A program made the position numbers and the translations under genes. A DNA stretch of 60,438 nt from Rhizorhapis sp. SPR117 (GTDB lineage: Bacteria; Pseudomonadota; Alphaproteobacteria; Sphingomonadales; Sphingomonadaceae): positions 1-60,438 of the forward strand of contig NZ_JAKKIE010000024.1 in the NCBI RefSeq assembly GCF_021742065.1, written 5' to 3'. Shown here in pieces: positions 45,437-53,507 of the stretch; the stretch's first letter is position 1, and each line of letters begins with the position of its first letter. Below the pieces are notes generated by a model that had not been told where the DNA came from, searched no databases, and was given only the letters and a program-made list of their open reading frames with translations.

Positions 45437-46048
45437 ATGGAATCTGTTGAAACCCTGTCGGACCAGGCTATCGCCATCGTCCGCTCGCGCGGGATCGCGC
45501 GCGCGCGGGATTTCCGTGAGGCGGGTATCCCGCCGTCGAGTGTTGCACGCCTGTGTGAACAGGGCCAACTCGTCCGGCTCGCACGTGGGCTCTATCAGAT
45601 GGCCGATGCCGAGGAAATCGATGCGGCGCATAATCTGGCCGAAGCCGCGCGGCTCGCACCGAATGGCGTCATCGCCCTTCTGTCTGCGCTGCAATATCAC
45701 GAACTGACCACGCAGCTACCCCATGCGGTATGGATATGTTTCCACCACAAGGCGCGTATTCCTCAAACACTTCCCTTCTGCGTCGAGGCGGTGCGCGCGT
45801 CGGGCGAAGCTTTCGAGGCGGGCCGCATGACGGCCTATATCGAAGGCGTTGCCGTGCCGATCTACGACCCCGCCAAAACCATTGTTGATTGCTTCAAATA
45901 TCGCAGCCGTGTCGGCCTCGATGTGGCGATCGAAGCCCTGCGTGACGGTCTACGCCAGCGCAAGGCAACCCACGCCGATCTCAGGCGCTACGCCAACATC
46001 TGCCGGGTTCAGAACGTCATGCGCCCCTATCTCGAAAGCATTTCATGA
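45437..46048 (+). CDS. abiEi: AbiEi-family antitoxin, second pair
   Basis: 203 residues. An N-terminal winged helix (IVRSRGIARARDFREAGIPPSSVARLCEQGQLVRLARGLYQ) is followed by the AbiEi C-terminal domain (ALLSALQYHELTTQLPHAVWI and YDPAKTIVDCFKYRSRVGLDVAIEALRDGL). It is a different subfamily from the pair at 2.4 kb, with little visible similarity, so the two would not necessarily cross-neutralise. It overlaps the toxin gene by 4 bases. Confidence 0.88.
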   Translation: MESVETLSDQAIAIVRSRGIARARDFREAGIPPSSVARLCEQGQLVRLARGLYQMADAEEIDAAHNLAEAARLAPNGVIALLSALQYHELTTQLPHAVWICFHHKARIPQTLPFCVEAVRASGEAFEAGRMTAYIEGVAVPIYDPAKTIVDCFKYRSRVGLDVAIEALRDGLRQRKATHADLRRYANICRVQNVMRPYLESIS

Positions 46049-46983
46049 CGAAGCCGCCGCAGAAACGCGACATGGCGGCGTCGGTGCGTCAACGCCTGCT
46101 CGACCAGTCTCGGGCCTCCGGTCAGGATTTCCAGCGCCTGCTCGTCCGCTACGGCATCGAACGGCTGCTGTATCGCCTTTCCAGGACAGCAGCGCGTGAC
46201 CGCTTCGTGCTTAAAGGGGCGATGCTGTTTGCTGCATGGGCGGATGCGCCGTTTCGGGCTACTGGCGATCTCGACTTGCTGGGCTTCGGGGACGATGACA
46301 TGGAAGTGGCCCGAATGACCTTCGCGGACCTCTGCGGCGTGGACGCATGGGCGGATGGCTTGATCTTCATCGCTGACAGCGTGAAGGTGGAACGCACGCG
46401 GGAGGAGGAGGACTATCGCGGCCTGCATGTCCGGCTCGAAGCCCGGTTGAAGAACACGCGGATTCCCATTCTGATCGACATTGGCTTTGGCGATCCAGTT
46501 CATCCTGCACCGCTCGATCTCGACTATCCGCGCCTCATTCATGATTTGCCGCCCGCACATATCCGCGCCTATCCCCCGGAGAGCGTCATCGCGGAGAAGT
46601 TTGATGCGATGGTTCGCTTTGATGCAGACACCACGCGGCTCAAGGACCACTATGATGTCTGGGCGATCTCTGAGACTTTCCCCTTTGACGCGGGAACGCT
46701 GATCGAAGCGATTCGCCGGACGCTTGACGGACGCGCGCGGTCGGCTCCTGCCGACTGGCCGGCCAACCTTAGACCGGATTTCGCGGAGAGACCAGAGAAG
46801 CTGGCCCAATGGCGGGCCTTCCTTAATCGTAGTGTGCCGACGCTGGAGCCGCCGCCTTTTTCAGAATTGATCACGCAGTTGCGCACTTTCCTTGGCCCGG
46901 TCCAACTCGGACTGTCAGGGAGCCACACGGATGGTGGGCTCCAATGGACCCCTGGCCAAGGATGGGCCGGCCGAGATAGGTAA
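46045..46983 (+). CDS. abiEii: AbiEii-family nucleotidyltransferase toxin, second pair
   Basis: 312 residues. The nucleotidyltransferase core reads FVLKGAMLFAAWADAPFRATGDLDLLGFGDDDM (G-[AS]-M-L-F and TGDLDLLG in place of GGTSLR/SEDLDF), a recognised variant in the AbiEii/MenT family, followed by YPPESVIAEKFDAMVRF and LKDHYDVWAIS. The ATGA overlap with abiEi suggests tight coupling. The gene extends slightly longer than the first AbiEii. Confidence 0.85.
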   Translation: MTKPPQKRDMAASVRQRLLDQSRASGQDFQRLLVRYGIERLLYRLSRTAARDRFVLKGAMLFAAWADAPFRATGDLDLLGFGDDDMEVARMTFADLCGVDAWADGLIFIADSVKVERTREEEDYRGLHVRLEARLKNTRIPILIDIGFGDPVHPAPLDLDYPRLIHDLPPAHIRAYPPESVIAEKFDAMVRFDADTTRLKDHYDVWAISETFPFDAGTLIEAIRRTLDGRARSAPADWPANLRPDFAERPEKLAQWRAFLNRSVPTLEPPPFSELITQLRTFLGPVQLGLSGSHTDGGLQWTPGQGWAGRDR

Positions 46984-47106
46984 GTACAAGCTTGCTTTCC
47001 CAGCTTAGGGTGGTTTGGCGGCTCGCGGTCCATCAGCGTGCTATTGGCTCGATCGTGAGTACGGCTCGTGGCCGTCCGCTTGATGATGCGATACCGCAGG
47101 CGGACC

Positions 47107-47226
47107 TTAGATCCGGATCAGTGGGGCAGTCTGTCCATTGTATGAGAAGACCTTGAGTGCGCTCAGGGAGTCGGTTCGGTAGGCCGTCGGGATGATGATC
47201 CGTTCCTGGTCGCGGGCAAGCAGCAA
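47107..47226 (-). pseudogene. C-terminal remnant of a Fic/DOC-family protein
   Basis: On the minus strand a short frame ending at 47107 reads LLARDQERIIIPTAYRTDS, then LSALKVFSYNGQTAPLIRI. This resembles the segment that follows the Fic catalytic loop (typically ...IIPTVYRxxYLxALxALS). No HPFxxGNGR core is preserved, so this is a relic in the otherwise gene-free gap 46984-47496. The call rests on local similarity only. Confidence 0.5.
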
Positions 47227-47496
47227 GGGAAAATTCGGCCATTATCCTGTCCTCGAACGCCTCGTAACCGACTTTTCGCGTCTTAAGGAGGAGAAATTCC
47301 GAAAATCGGGGTTTACCCAAGGGTGTCTCGAACTCCCGTCGCTTATCAAGCGATGTTAGGAAGTTTACAAGAAAACGATAACTTCTCCATCGATGGCCTA
47401 CCTGCTCGCAAAGAGTTGCAAAGAGGATGCCGTAAGGTCCGGAGAGCTAAGAGGACGCGGCAAGGTTCGCGGCAAGCCTCACAAGAATGCCACCGA

Positions 47497-47549
47497 TGTC
47501 ACTTTACCACTGGCGCCCGGTAAAGTGACACAGATGACAAAAGTGACAC
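47497..47549. promoter_or_regulatory. Operator array with TGTCACTTT repeats
   Basis: The perfect 12-base inverted repeat TGTCACTTTACC (47497-47508) / GGTAAAGTGACA (47519-47530) is followed by a third copy AAAAGTGACAC (47539-47549). The copies are 19-22 bases apart. The array ends 64 bases before the next gene and probably binds its product. Confidence 0.6.
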
Positions 47550-47612
47550 GGTGCGGCGCAAACATGTCGATTGTGGATTCACACCGATTCCTGTTTGTGC
47601 TTGATTCGTTCC

Positions 47613-48149
47613 ATGATGGAACTGCAGCTCAACATCTCGCCCCGAACGGAAAAGCCACTCGATCTACCGGGCATCATGCGCGCGATCACCGTGAATTCCG
47701 CCAGGCCCCGATACACGTTCATGGTGCTCGACTTGATCGCGCGGGCTGCGGGCAGGGAAGGCGTGGCCGGACCACATGTACGGGATGGCGGGCAGATGGT
47801 GCCGATCCGGGAATGGCTGTCGACCGTGATCGCGCCAAGCGCGACACGTCACCATCTCCGCAAGTCGACCGCGCAAGGCGTTCGGCGACGTATGGAAGCG
47901 CAGGGCCTGCTGCCTGACGACATCGCGGAAGCAGAGCGGCTTGTCGAAAGTGAAGTCGCAAACCGGGTTCGCGCTTCTGGTATGACCGCCGTCAGCCGCG
48001 CTGTCTCGGAACTCGTCCGAGCCGGTCTCATCAGGCGTCACTACCAGGGCTACCGGGTGGACCACGAGAACAGGGGCGCGCAGCGGCTTGCGGTCTACAC
48101 GGTGCCGGCCCCGGTTCGGTCGGTGCTCGAGCGAGGATATGCGGCTTAG
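47613..48149 (+). CDS. Winged-helix-like protein, unknown
   Basis: 178 residues. The start MMELQLN was chosen because the operator array ends just upstream. Two segments suggest helix-turn-helix use (PIREWLSTVIAPSATRHHLRKSTAQGVRRRMEAQGL and TAVSRAVSELVRAGLIRRHYQGYRVD). Plasmid-borne proteins of this size with winged-helix ends act as regulators or replication-related proteins. Which applies here cannot be told. The downstream HU gene is convergent. Confidence 0.6.
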   Translation: MMELQLNISPRTEKPLDLPGIMRAITVNSARPRYTFMVLDLIARAAGREGVAGPHVRDGGQMVPIREWLSTVIAPSATRHHLRKSTAQGVRRRMEAQGLLPDDIAEAERLVESEVANRVRASGMTAVSRAVSELVRAGLIRRHYQGYRVDHENRGAQRLAVYTVPAPVRSVLERGYAA

Positions 48150-48280
48150 CGGCTGATCGGAACGAGCTGCTCGCCTGGATACCTTTCCCGGTGTGACCGG
48201 GGCGAAGATCGCCTGCGGCCAGCACGAGCCACCCGCAAAGAGGGGCAGGATCGCTCGCACTGACCGGGGCTCCTGCCGGA

Positions 48281-48556
48281 TCAGCCGTTCAGCCTGTCCT
48301 TGACCGCCTTGGCGGGCGTGAAGGCGAGCTTCTTCGACGCCGCGATCTGGATCGTCTCGCCGTTGGCGGGATTGCGGCCCTCGCGAGCGGGGCTGTCCTT
48401 CACCTTGAATTTGCCGAATCCGTTGAGGCTGATTTCGTCGCCCTTCGCGGCCGCCTCGGTGATCGCTGCGAACACGAGATCGACCAGCTTGCGGGCGTCT
48501 GCCTTGGTGCCGCCGGTTTCGCTGGCGACATGGTCGGCAAGATCGTTGTTGTTCAT
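48281..48556 (-). CDS. hup: HU-family DNA-binding protein
   Basis: 91 residues with the full HU/IHF pattern (LADHVASETGGTKADARKLVDLVFAAI, GDEISLNGFGKFKVKDSPAREGRNPANGETIQIAASKKLAFTPAKAVKD). It is a plasmid-borne nucleoid protein that may buffer host H-NS/HU levels or aid recombination and replication. AAGGA lies before the start. Confidence 0.93.
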   Translation of the reverse strand: MNNNDLADHVASETGGTKADARKLVDLVFAAITEAAAKGDEISLNGFGKFKVKDSPAREGRNPANGETIQIAASKKLAFTPAKAVKDRLNG

Positions 48557-48706
48557 GGAAATCCTTTCAGATGATTGTTGAGCGTTACCGCCTTAGTCGG
48601 CCCGTGCACGGGGCGCCATGCCGCTTTGCGGGCGCATCGCCAGCGGTGATGTGGAAAAATTGCACGGCCACCAGCCCATGTGGCCTCGAAGCGATAGGAG
48701 CGGCAG

Positions 48707-49012
48707 ATGAGCAACTGCGATGATCTGAGTCTACCGCTGAACAGGATCGTCGGCGCCACAGTCGAGGCGCTAATCGTGGAGATCGACGGCGAGCGCCGAC
48801 CGCTTGCCTGGACGCTGGTGGAAACGGTCCATGCAACGATCGCGGTTCGCGACGAAAATATGCCCGTCATGGCATTCGGGATCAATGAAGGCCAAACTCA
48901 GAGATCTCTGCTCGTCGGCCAAGCCGATGGCGCCTGGGCAGAGCTGAAGGCAGCACTGCACATCGGGTTGCCGGGGCCATTCCGGTTGAGGCGTGGGAGC
49001 GGGCTCTCGTAG
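48707..49012 (+). CDS. Hypothetical small protein
   Basis: 101 residues with a ribosome site (AGGAG) 7 bases upstream. No domain recognised: mixed alpha/beta composition (ATVEALIVEIDGERRPLAWTLVETVHATIAVRDENMPVMAFG). It is divergent from HU. An antisense frame covers part of the same DNA but lacks a ribosome site. The gap 49013-49204 holds no gene I can support. Confidence 0.5.
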   Translation: MSNCDDLSLPLNRIVGATVEALIVEIDGERRPLAWTLVETVHATIAVRDENMPVMAFGINEGQTQRSLLVGQADGAWAELKAALHIGLPGPFRLRRGSGLS

Positions 49013-49204
49013 ATTTGCCCGTGGTGTTGCCGGTATTCCGACGAAATTGGAGCGTGTCAGGCCACACGGGCTGACGAGTGATAATCGGGCCGATCGTGTT
49101 CGGCGCGAGGATAGCATGCATTTTGTCAGAATTCGCTCAGCGCGCGAAGCAAACGGGCGCCTTCATCTGCTCCGTGGAATAAATGATGTCAGTGGGTGGT
49201 TCCT

Positions 49205-49657
49205 TCAGGCAATCACAAATCCCGTAGGATCGTCCTCCCAGGGATTGAAGATGGCGGCTCCACTGTGCTGCACGTCTTTCAGGTTGCGGGTGACGAGAAA
49301 CATTTCGTTCTCGAGCGCGGTCGCCGCCAGAAGCGTATCAATCACGCCCGGCGCATGACCGGTCTGGCGTTTTACCGCGCCCGATATCTCTCCCCAACGG
49401 CGCACGACGCGGTCTTCAACCGGAAGGATGCGTCCGGCAAACCGCGCTTCGAGTGCATCGCGGGCGGCCATATATCTGGATCGTTCCGCGTGATCGGACG
49501 GAAGGTTATGAATTCCCTCGTCATATTCGCCGAGCGTCAGGATGCTGAGGAAGAAACGCTCTTCCTGCTGGGCGGATGCCCAGGCCTTGACGCTCGGTGC
49601 CCCGTTGGGATTGATGAGGGCTGCAATGACGTTGGTGTCGAGCAACCAACCGATCAC
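49205..49657 (-). CDS. vapC: PIN-domain toxin (VapC-like)
   Basis: 150 residues from a GTG at 49657 that overlaps the antitoxin stop (GTGA). PIN residues are visible: DTNV (first Asp), SILTLGEYDEGI (Glu), VIDTLLAATALENEMFLVTRN (third and fourth acidic positions). VapC toxins are Mg-dependent RNases, usually of tRNA. A longer frame exists upstream but overlaps the antitoxin completely. Confidence 0.85.
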   Translation of the reverse strand: MIGWLLDTNVIAALINPNGAPSVKAWASAQQEERFFLSILTLGEYDEGIHNLPSDHAERSRYMAARDALEARFAGRILPVEDRVVRRWGEISGAVKRQTGHAPGVIDTLLAATALENEMFLVTRNLKDVQHSGAAIFNPWEDDPTGFVIA

Positions 49658-49980
49658 AAGTCGACGTCCCGGCCATGGTCCGGCTCCCGAACCATTGCGA
49701 GATCGCTCAGCTTCAGCCCCTCCAGAAAAGCGACCAGCGGCACCTGCGGCGCTTTGGGTGCGAGCCATTCCAGTTCCTCGACGCTCATGATAACCACGGC
49801 ATCCTTGCCGCGGACGCTTACGCGCTGTGGCCCTTCGCTACGGGCAAGGCGTACGACCTCACTGAAGCGTGCCTTGGCATCTTCGAGTTTCCACCCCCGC
49901 CCGGTATGCGCAAAGCGACCGGCGCCCACAGGCCTCTTCCGGCGATCGGGTTTTCGCGCTGCAACCACCGCAAACCTCAT
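49654..49980 (-). CDS. Phd/YefM-type antitoxin
   Basis: 108 residues. WKLEDAKARFSEVVRLARSEGPQRVSVRGKDAVVIMSVEELEWL is the Phd/YefM DNA-binding and dimerisation domain. The C-terminal tail should wrap the PIN toxin encoded by the next gene. Antitoxin first and a 4-base overlap are the standard order. The first 28 residues are basic and may not belong to the fold. Confidence 0.85.
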   Translation of the reverse strand: MRFAVVAARKPDRRKRPVGAGRFAHTGRGWKLEDAKARFSEVVRLARSEGPQRVSVRGKDAVVIMSVEELEWLAPKAPQVPLVAFLEGLKLSDLAMVREPDHGRDVDL

Positions 49981-50015
49981 CTAGTCAGATAGTCAGTAAT
50001 AGCTGTATATGCCCG

Positions 50016-50034
50016 AATTGCCACCATGGCAATT
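50016..50034. repeat. parS-like inverted repeat (degenerate)
   Basis: AATTGCCA (50016-50023) and TGGCAATT (50027-50034) flank CCA. The arms resemble the parS sites (GTTGCCACGTGGCAAC) but the centre differs. It lies upstream of the antitoxin and between divergent directions; function unknown. The rest of 49981-50167 shows no gene. Confidence 0.3.
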
Positions 50035-50167
50035 GCCTCTCATCACGGTCGGATAGATTGGGTTTGCTCACAGGAGGCCAAGTCGCGTCACCCGCACACG
50101 TCGGGTTGCCGGGAGCATGGCCGCGGCATCGGGCCGGCGCTGGCCACACAGCCGGCAGCGTGTGGGC

Positions 50168-51169
50168 TTACAGGAAATCCTCGCCGGCATGATCGTCGAA
50201 AAGCGCGGCGTCGCGCACATAGCCGGCGACGGTATCGAGCGACTTGTGGCGGGAGTGATCCTTCATCTTGAACAGATTGGCGCGGCGGGCGGCCGCCTCG
50301 GTGAGAAACCCCGCGCGAAGGGAATGCGCCGAGTAGAGCGCCGGGTCGAGACCGGCGGCCGCCGCGGCGGTCTTGACGAGGCGTGCGACCGTCTTGTCGG
50401 TGATCGCCGCGCTGGTGGGGACGTCGGATCGGGTAAGCCGCAGGAAGACCGGGCCGGTGCGTGGCGCTCCGCTGGCCGGATCGGGCAGATGCAGATCGGC
50501 CGCGTGCAGCCAGTGGCGCAGCAGCGTGACAGGGCGGATGAACCGGCCCTCGGGGATGGCGATGACCTGGCCGGCGCCCTCCTGGTCGCGCTTGGATTTG
50601 GGGATGGTGATGCGCACGCCCGAATCGGCGAACTTGAGATCGGGCAGGCGCAGCGCCGCCAGCTCGGAGCGACGAAACGCCCCGGCCATGCCCAGCGCCA
50701 GGATCGCGCGGTCCCGCCTCGCCCGCACTCCCATGCCCTCGATCGTGGCCAGCATGGCCTTCAGCACCTCAGCCTGCACCGGCGCCTTCTGCTCCTTCTT
50801 CCGCGCAAATCGACGGCGCACGCCAGCAAGCATCGCCGCGATGACGCCGGCGTCATCGCGCGCGGTGGGCGAGGCGATGCCTGCCTCTCGGTGGTGATGG
50901 GTGATCGCGGCGACGCGGCGGCCGATCGTCACCGGCGCGATCCCGGCTTCCGCTTCGACATGCGCGAAGAGCGCCACGATTTCGGGGTGCGCCGGCATCG
51001 CCTCGACATTTCGGGCTTCGCAAAAATCGCAGAAGCGTGCCCAGTCGGCCGCATAGGCTTTGCGCGTCGATTCTGCCTTGGCGGCGGCCAGGGTATCGCG
51101 CGCGCCGTCAAGTTCCGCCTGCAGGTCAACTGGGAGCGCTGTTGCGAGAGGCTGGGGAAGGGTGGTCAT
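50168..51169 (-). CDS. Tyrosine recombinase/integrase
   Basis: 333 residues with a SAM-like core-binding part (STRKAYAADWARFCDFCEARNVEAMPAHPEIV...) and a catalytic domain: AGAFRRSELAAL (Arg), PKSKRDQEG (Lys), AHSLRAGFLTEA (His-x-x-Arg), HKSLDTVAGYVRDAALF (His, Tyr). It looks active. It is not closely similar to the HEPN-linked recombinase at 11.9 kb. It starts 27 bases after the end of the gene at 51197-52450 in the same orientation, so it may be co-transcribed with the membrane protein and TA genes. Confidence 0.9.
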   Translation of the reverse strand: MTTLPQPLATALPVDLQAELDGARDTLAAAKAESTRKAYAADWARFCDFCEARNVEAMPAHPEIVALFAHVEAEAGIAPVTIGRRVAAITHHHREAGIASPTARDDAGVIAAMLAGVRRRFARKKEQKAPVQAEVLKAMLATIEGMGVRARRDRAILALGMAGAFRRSELAALRLPDLKFADSGVRITIPKSKRDQEGAGQVIAIPEGRFIRPVTLLRHWLHAADLHLPDPASGAPRTGPVFLRLTRSDVPTSAAITDKTVARLVKTAAAAAGLDPALYSAHSLRAGFLTEAAARRANLFKMKDHSRHKSLDTVAGYVRDAALFDDHAGEDFL

Positions 51170-51196
51170 CAGATCGGGCGTTGTTGCTTCAAGCGA

Positions 51197-52450
51197 TCAC
51201 GAGCGGGCGAGGAGGAAATCACGATAGTCCTCGGCGTCGGTCGGCAGCGGGCCGAACCATCGGCGGCGGAGTCCGCGCGGCATCCAGCGCAGGGGCGGGT
51301 GCAGGCCGAGGCCGAGTGGAATGGTGAGCCCGATGAAGGCGGTGACGAGGGCGAGTTTGAGGGTAAAGCTCACCATGCCGGGCAGGAAGAATGGCACGAT
51401 CGCCGTTGTCACGAGGCCGCCGGCGATGAGCGCCCATCCCGTCCAGTTCAGGCGGTAGAGAAGATCGTGCCATCGTTCGATGCGATCCATGAAAGCGCGA
51501 TAGTAGCGCTCGCTGACAGGGCGGCCGGCGCCATGCTCCCAATAATCCCATTCGGGATCATTGTTGATCCGCAGTTCAGGCCAGTCTGACTCGGGCGGCG
51601 GCGCTGGCTTCCAGAAGGTGAACCCGAGAAGCTCGCGCCGGCAGGCAAGGCGTTTGGCGGTGGGCCAGTAGAGCTCATCCCAATGGCGCACACCGTGGTC
51701 GTGACCGTTCGCCGCCAACCATTGGGCGACGGGTGCCGGAAGCGGCGGATCGACTTCGCTGTCGAGCCAGCGAAAGCTGAGCCACGCCAGTACGACTCCA
51801 AGCGTCAGGACGCCCAGCGAGGCCACCTGCGGGAGTGCCGGCAGCGGGTAGGGCGTCGCCGGATCGATTGCGCGGAAGAGAGCAGGCATGCCGATGCTGG
51901 CGAGGCCGACCGCGATGAGGATCGGGCCAGTCATCAGCGCGGCGCGCTGGCGGTTATGAGCGCTGCTTCGCGCCCGCTTGCCGGCCAGAATGAGCCTGTC
52001 GATGTCGCGCGCGCCCACGTCGGGCTCGTCGGGACTTAGGTGACGGGCGAGGGCGGCGTAGGGGGTTTCCGGTTCCAGCTCACCGGCCGCCTCGGCGTCC
52101 GCCAGCGCTGCGAACAGCTCTTCCAGACCGTAGCGCCGGACAAATCCCGTGTCGTCGAGACGCACGAGATCGTCGGTGATTTGCTGAACTTGCCGAATGG
52201 AGAAGTCTTTGGCCCCGTCCTTGATGACGATCACCTCGATGATCCGCGGCGCGCGCTCGATGAACTGGGGCAGGGTGTCAGCCCACTTGCTGCTTTCGAT
52301 GGTGTCGCGGTGGTGCGAGGCGATCCGCTGCGCGAAGATATCGGCGATGAAGGCCCGGACCGTCGCCTCGTCGTCCTGGCCGCCTTCCAGCAGCCGGGCG
52401 ATGTGCGGCGAGGGCTGGTAGCCGTTGTCGTCATTCTCGTCGAAAAGCAT
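51197..52450 (-). CDS. Multi-pass membrane protein, unknown
   Basis: 417 residues from the ATG at 52450, with GGGAG 9 bases upstream. The N-terminal soluble part (ARLLEGGQDDEATVRAFIADIFAQRIASHHRDTIESSKWADTLPQFIERAPRI) precedes two clusters of membrane helices (MTGPILIAVGLASIGMPALF, VASLGVLTLGVVLAWLSFRW; then GWALIAGGLVTTAIVPFFLPGM and LALVTAFIGLTIPLGLGL). No family recognised. Its place between a recombinase and a TA pair is consistent with a mobile cargo gene. Confidence 0.6.
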   Translation of the reverse strand: MLFDENDDNGYQPSPHIARLLEGGQDDEATVRAFIADIFAQRIASHHRDTIESSKWADTLPQFIERAPRIIEVIVIKDGAKDFSIRQVQQITDDLVRLDDTGFVRRYGLEELFAALADAEAAGELEPETPYAALARHLSPDEPDVGARDIDRLILAGKRARSSAHNRQRAALMTGPILIAVGLASIGMPALFRAIDPATPYPLPALPQVASLGVLTLGVVLAWLSFRWLDSEVDPPLPAPVAQWLAANGHDHGVRHWDELYWPTAKRLACRRELLGFTFWKPAPPPESDWPELRINNDPEWDYWEHGAGRPVSERYYRAFMDRIERWHDLLYRLNWTGWALIAGGLVTTAIVPFFLPGMVSFTLKLALVTAFIGLTIPLGLGLHPPLRWMPRGLRRRWFGPLPTDAEDYRDFLLARS

Positions 52451-52736
52451 GGCAAAGCTCCCGTGTCGAAGTCGAGGGGCAGAGGCGGCAGGGATCAGTC
52501 GCCGAACAGGCGCTCGACAGTTCGGTGCCGCAGGCGTCAAGCAGCACCAGGTCGGCGATGTGCCGGGCGTTGAGAATTTGCCACGATCCGTCGCCGAAGC
52601 GAAGTTCGCGGCCATCGGACGCCTTGGCATATTCGTAGATGCCATAAGTCGGCGTCACGCGCTTCCATTCTCGTGCGAAAGCCGAGCCTGGTGTGATCAG
52701 CGCCACAAGCTCGACGCCCTGGCTCGGTGGGGTCAT
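52431..52736 (-). CDS. Small protein downstream of the PIN gene, unknown
   Basis: 101 residues. The start overlaps the PIN stop (ATGA) and the end overlaps the next gene by 20 bases, which supports a real operon member. WKRVTPTYGIYEYAKASDGRELRFGDGSWQILNARHIADLVLLD suggests an alpha/beta fold. The last 30 residues look like translated spacer. No family named. Confidence 0.45.
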   Translation of the reverse strand: MTPPSQGVELVALITPGSAFAREWKRVTPTYGIYEYAKASDGRELRFGDGSWQILNARHIADLVLLDACGTELSSACSATDPCRLCPSTSTRELCHAFRRE

Positions 52737-53128
52737 GACGGGTTCCTGATAAGCTTGATGTCGGCGCCGGGCGCGTCGAGTTTGAGCCAGTCGCGATCGG
52801 CGGTCCAGATCGGCAGTCGCAGGACCAGCCCCGTGGCGATGCAGGCGCAGTCACCGAGGCCGATGTTCAACGTGCGCGCTTGCGGGATGAGCGTGCCCGC
52901 CCGTTCCGCCATCGCCTCGTTGAACGGCACCACGTCGAGGTTGAGCTCGCGCAGCGTGTCGCGGATCTCGGCTTCGGTGCCGCCCTTTTGTCGCATGACC
53001 GAGATCGTCTCGGCGAGATTGACCGAAGCGATGGCGCCGCCGGCCAGCACGGTGTCTTCATTGACGTCATGCGCTTCGCCGAAGATGAAGGCGATCAGCA
53101 CCGAGGTATCGAGGAGCGCATCAGCCAC
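52733..53128 (-). CDS. vapC: PIN-domain toxin (VapC-like), second PIN pair
   Basis: 131 residues, overlapping the AbrB-type antitoxin gene by 8 bases. PIN positions: LLDTSVLIAFIFGE (Asp), IASVNLAETI (Glu), LGDCACIATGLVLRLPIWTADRDW (Asp, Asp). A complete VapC-like RNase toxin. Confidence 0.87.
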   Translation of the reverse strand: MADALLDTSVLIAFIFGEAHDVNEDTVLAGGAIASVNLAETISVMRQKGGTEAEIRDTLRELNLDVVPFNEAMAERAGTLIPQARTLNIGLGDCACIATGLVLRLPIWTADRDWLKLDAPGADIKLIRNPS

Positions 53129-53369
53129 GCTGCGCGTCCTCGACCCGCTGGGCCTTCAGCTCGGCCACGACATCGGAGCCGGGCTCGACATATTTGGCGA
53201 ACCGGGCGCGGATGCGTTCCAGCGCCTTCGAGGGACGGTGCACCGAAAGCGTGCCGTCATGCAATTCCAGATTGAGTGTCTCACCGGCCCGCAGGTTCAT
53301 TTCGCGGCGAAGCTGGGCCGGGATCTGGATGCGGCCATCGGCCGTAATCTTGACGCTGTGAACACTCAT
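53121..53369 (-). CDS. vapB: AbrB/MazE-fold antitoxin (VapB-like)
   Basis: 82 residues with the SpoVT-AbrB swapped-hairpin N-terminus (SVKITADGRIQIPAQLRREMNLRAGETLNLELHDGTLSVH) and a flexible toxin-binding tail. It is first in the operon followed by the PIN toxin. It should repress its own promoter. Confidence 0.88.
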   Translation of the reverse strand: MSVHSVKITADGRIQIPAQLRREMNLRAGETLNLELHDGTLSVHRPSKALERIRARFAKYVEPGSDVVAELKAQRVEDAQRG

Positions 53370-53461
53370 GGCAGATATCCTGAAGGTTGCGCATTTACGA
53401 CGTTACACCATACTGCCCGATTACGCCAGAACAAACCATGTCTGTCAGAGATTTTCAGCCC

Positions 53462-53503
53462 CCCACTTATGTCCGAGAAGAAACATTATCGGACATAAGT
53501 GGG
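53462..53503. repeat. Perfect 15-bp inverted repeat at an island boundary
   Basis: Arms CCCACTTATGTCCGA (53462-53476) and TCGGACATAAGTGGG (53489-53503) are perfectly complementary around a 12-base centre. merR homology begins a few bases to the right and is beheaded there, so the repeat marks a junction. The half-site TGTCCGATAAT also fits the resolvase half-site TGTCNNATA, and the TTATG...CATAA edges resemble the palindromes at the left edge of the window. It is a probable recombinase site or element end. Confidence 0.6.
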
Positions 53504-53507
53504 TCGC

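Noticed and set aside
48553..48885. Minus-strand frame overlapping the gene at 48707
   Set aside because: No ribosome site and Ser/Arg-rich shadow composition. The plus-strand frame has AGGAG well placed.
50117..51589. 490-residue plus-strand frame
   Set aside because: Antisense to the tyrosine recombinase and the membrane protein.
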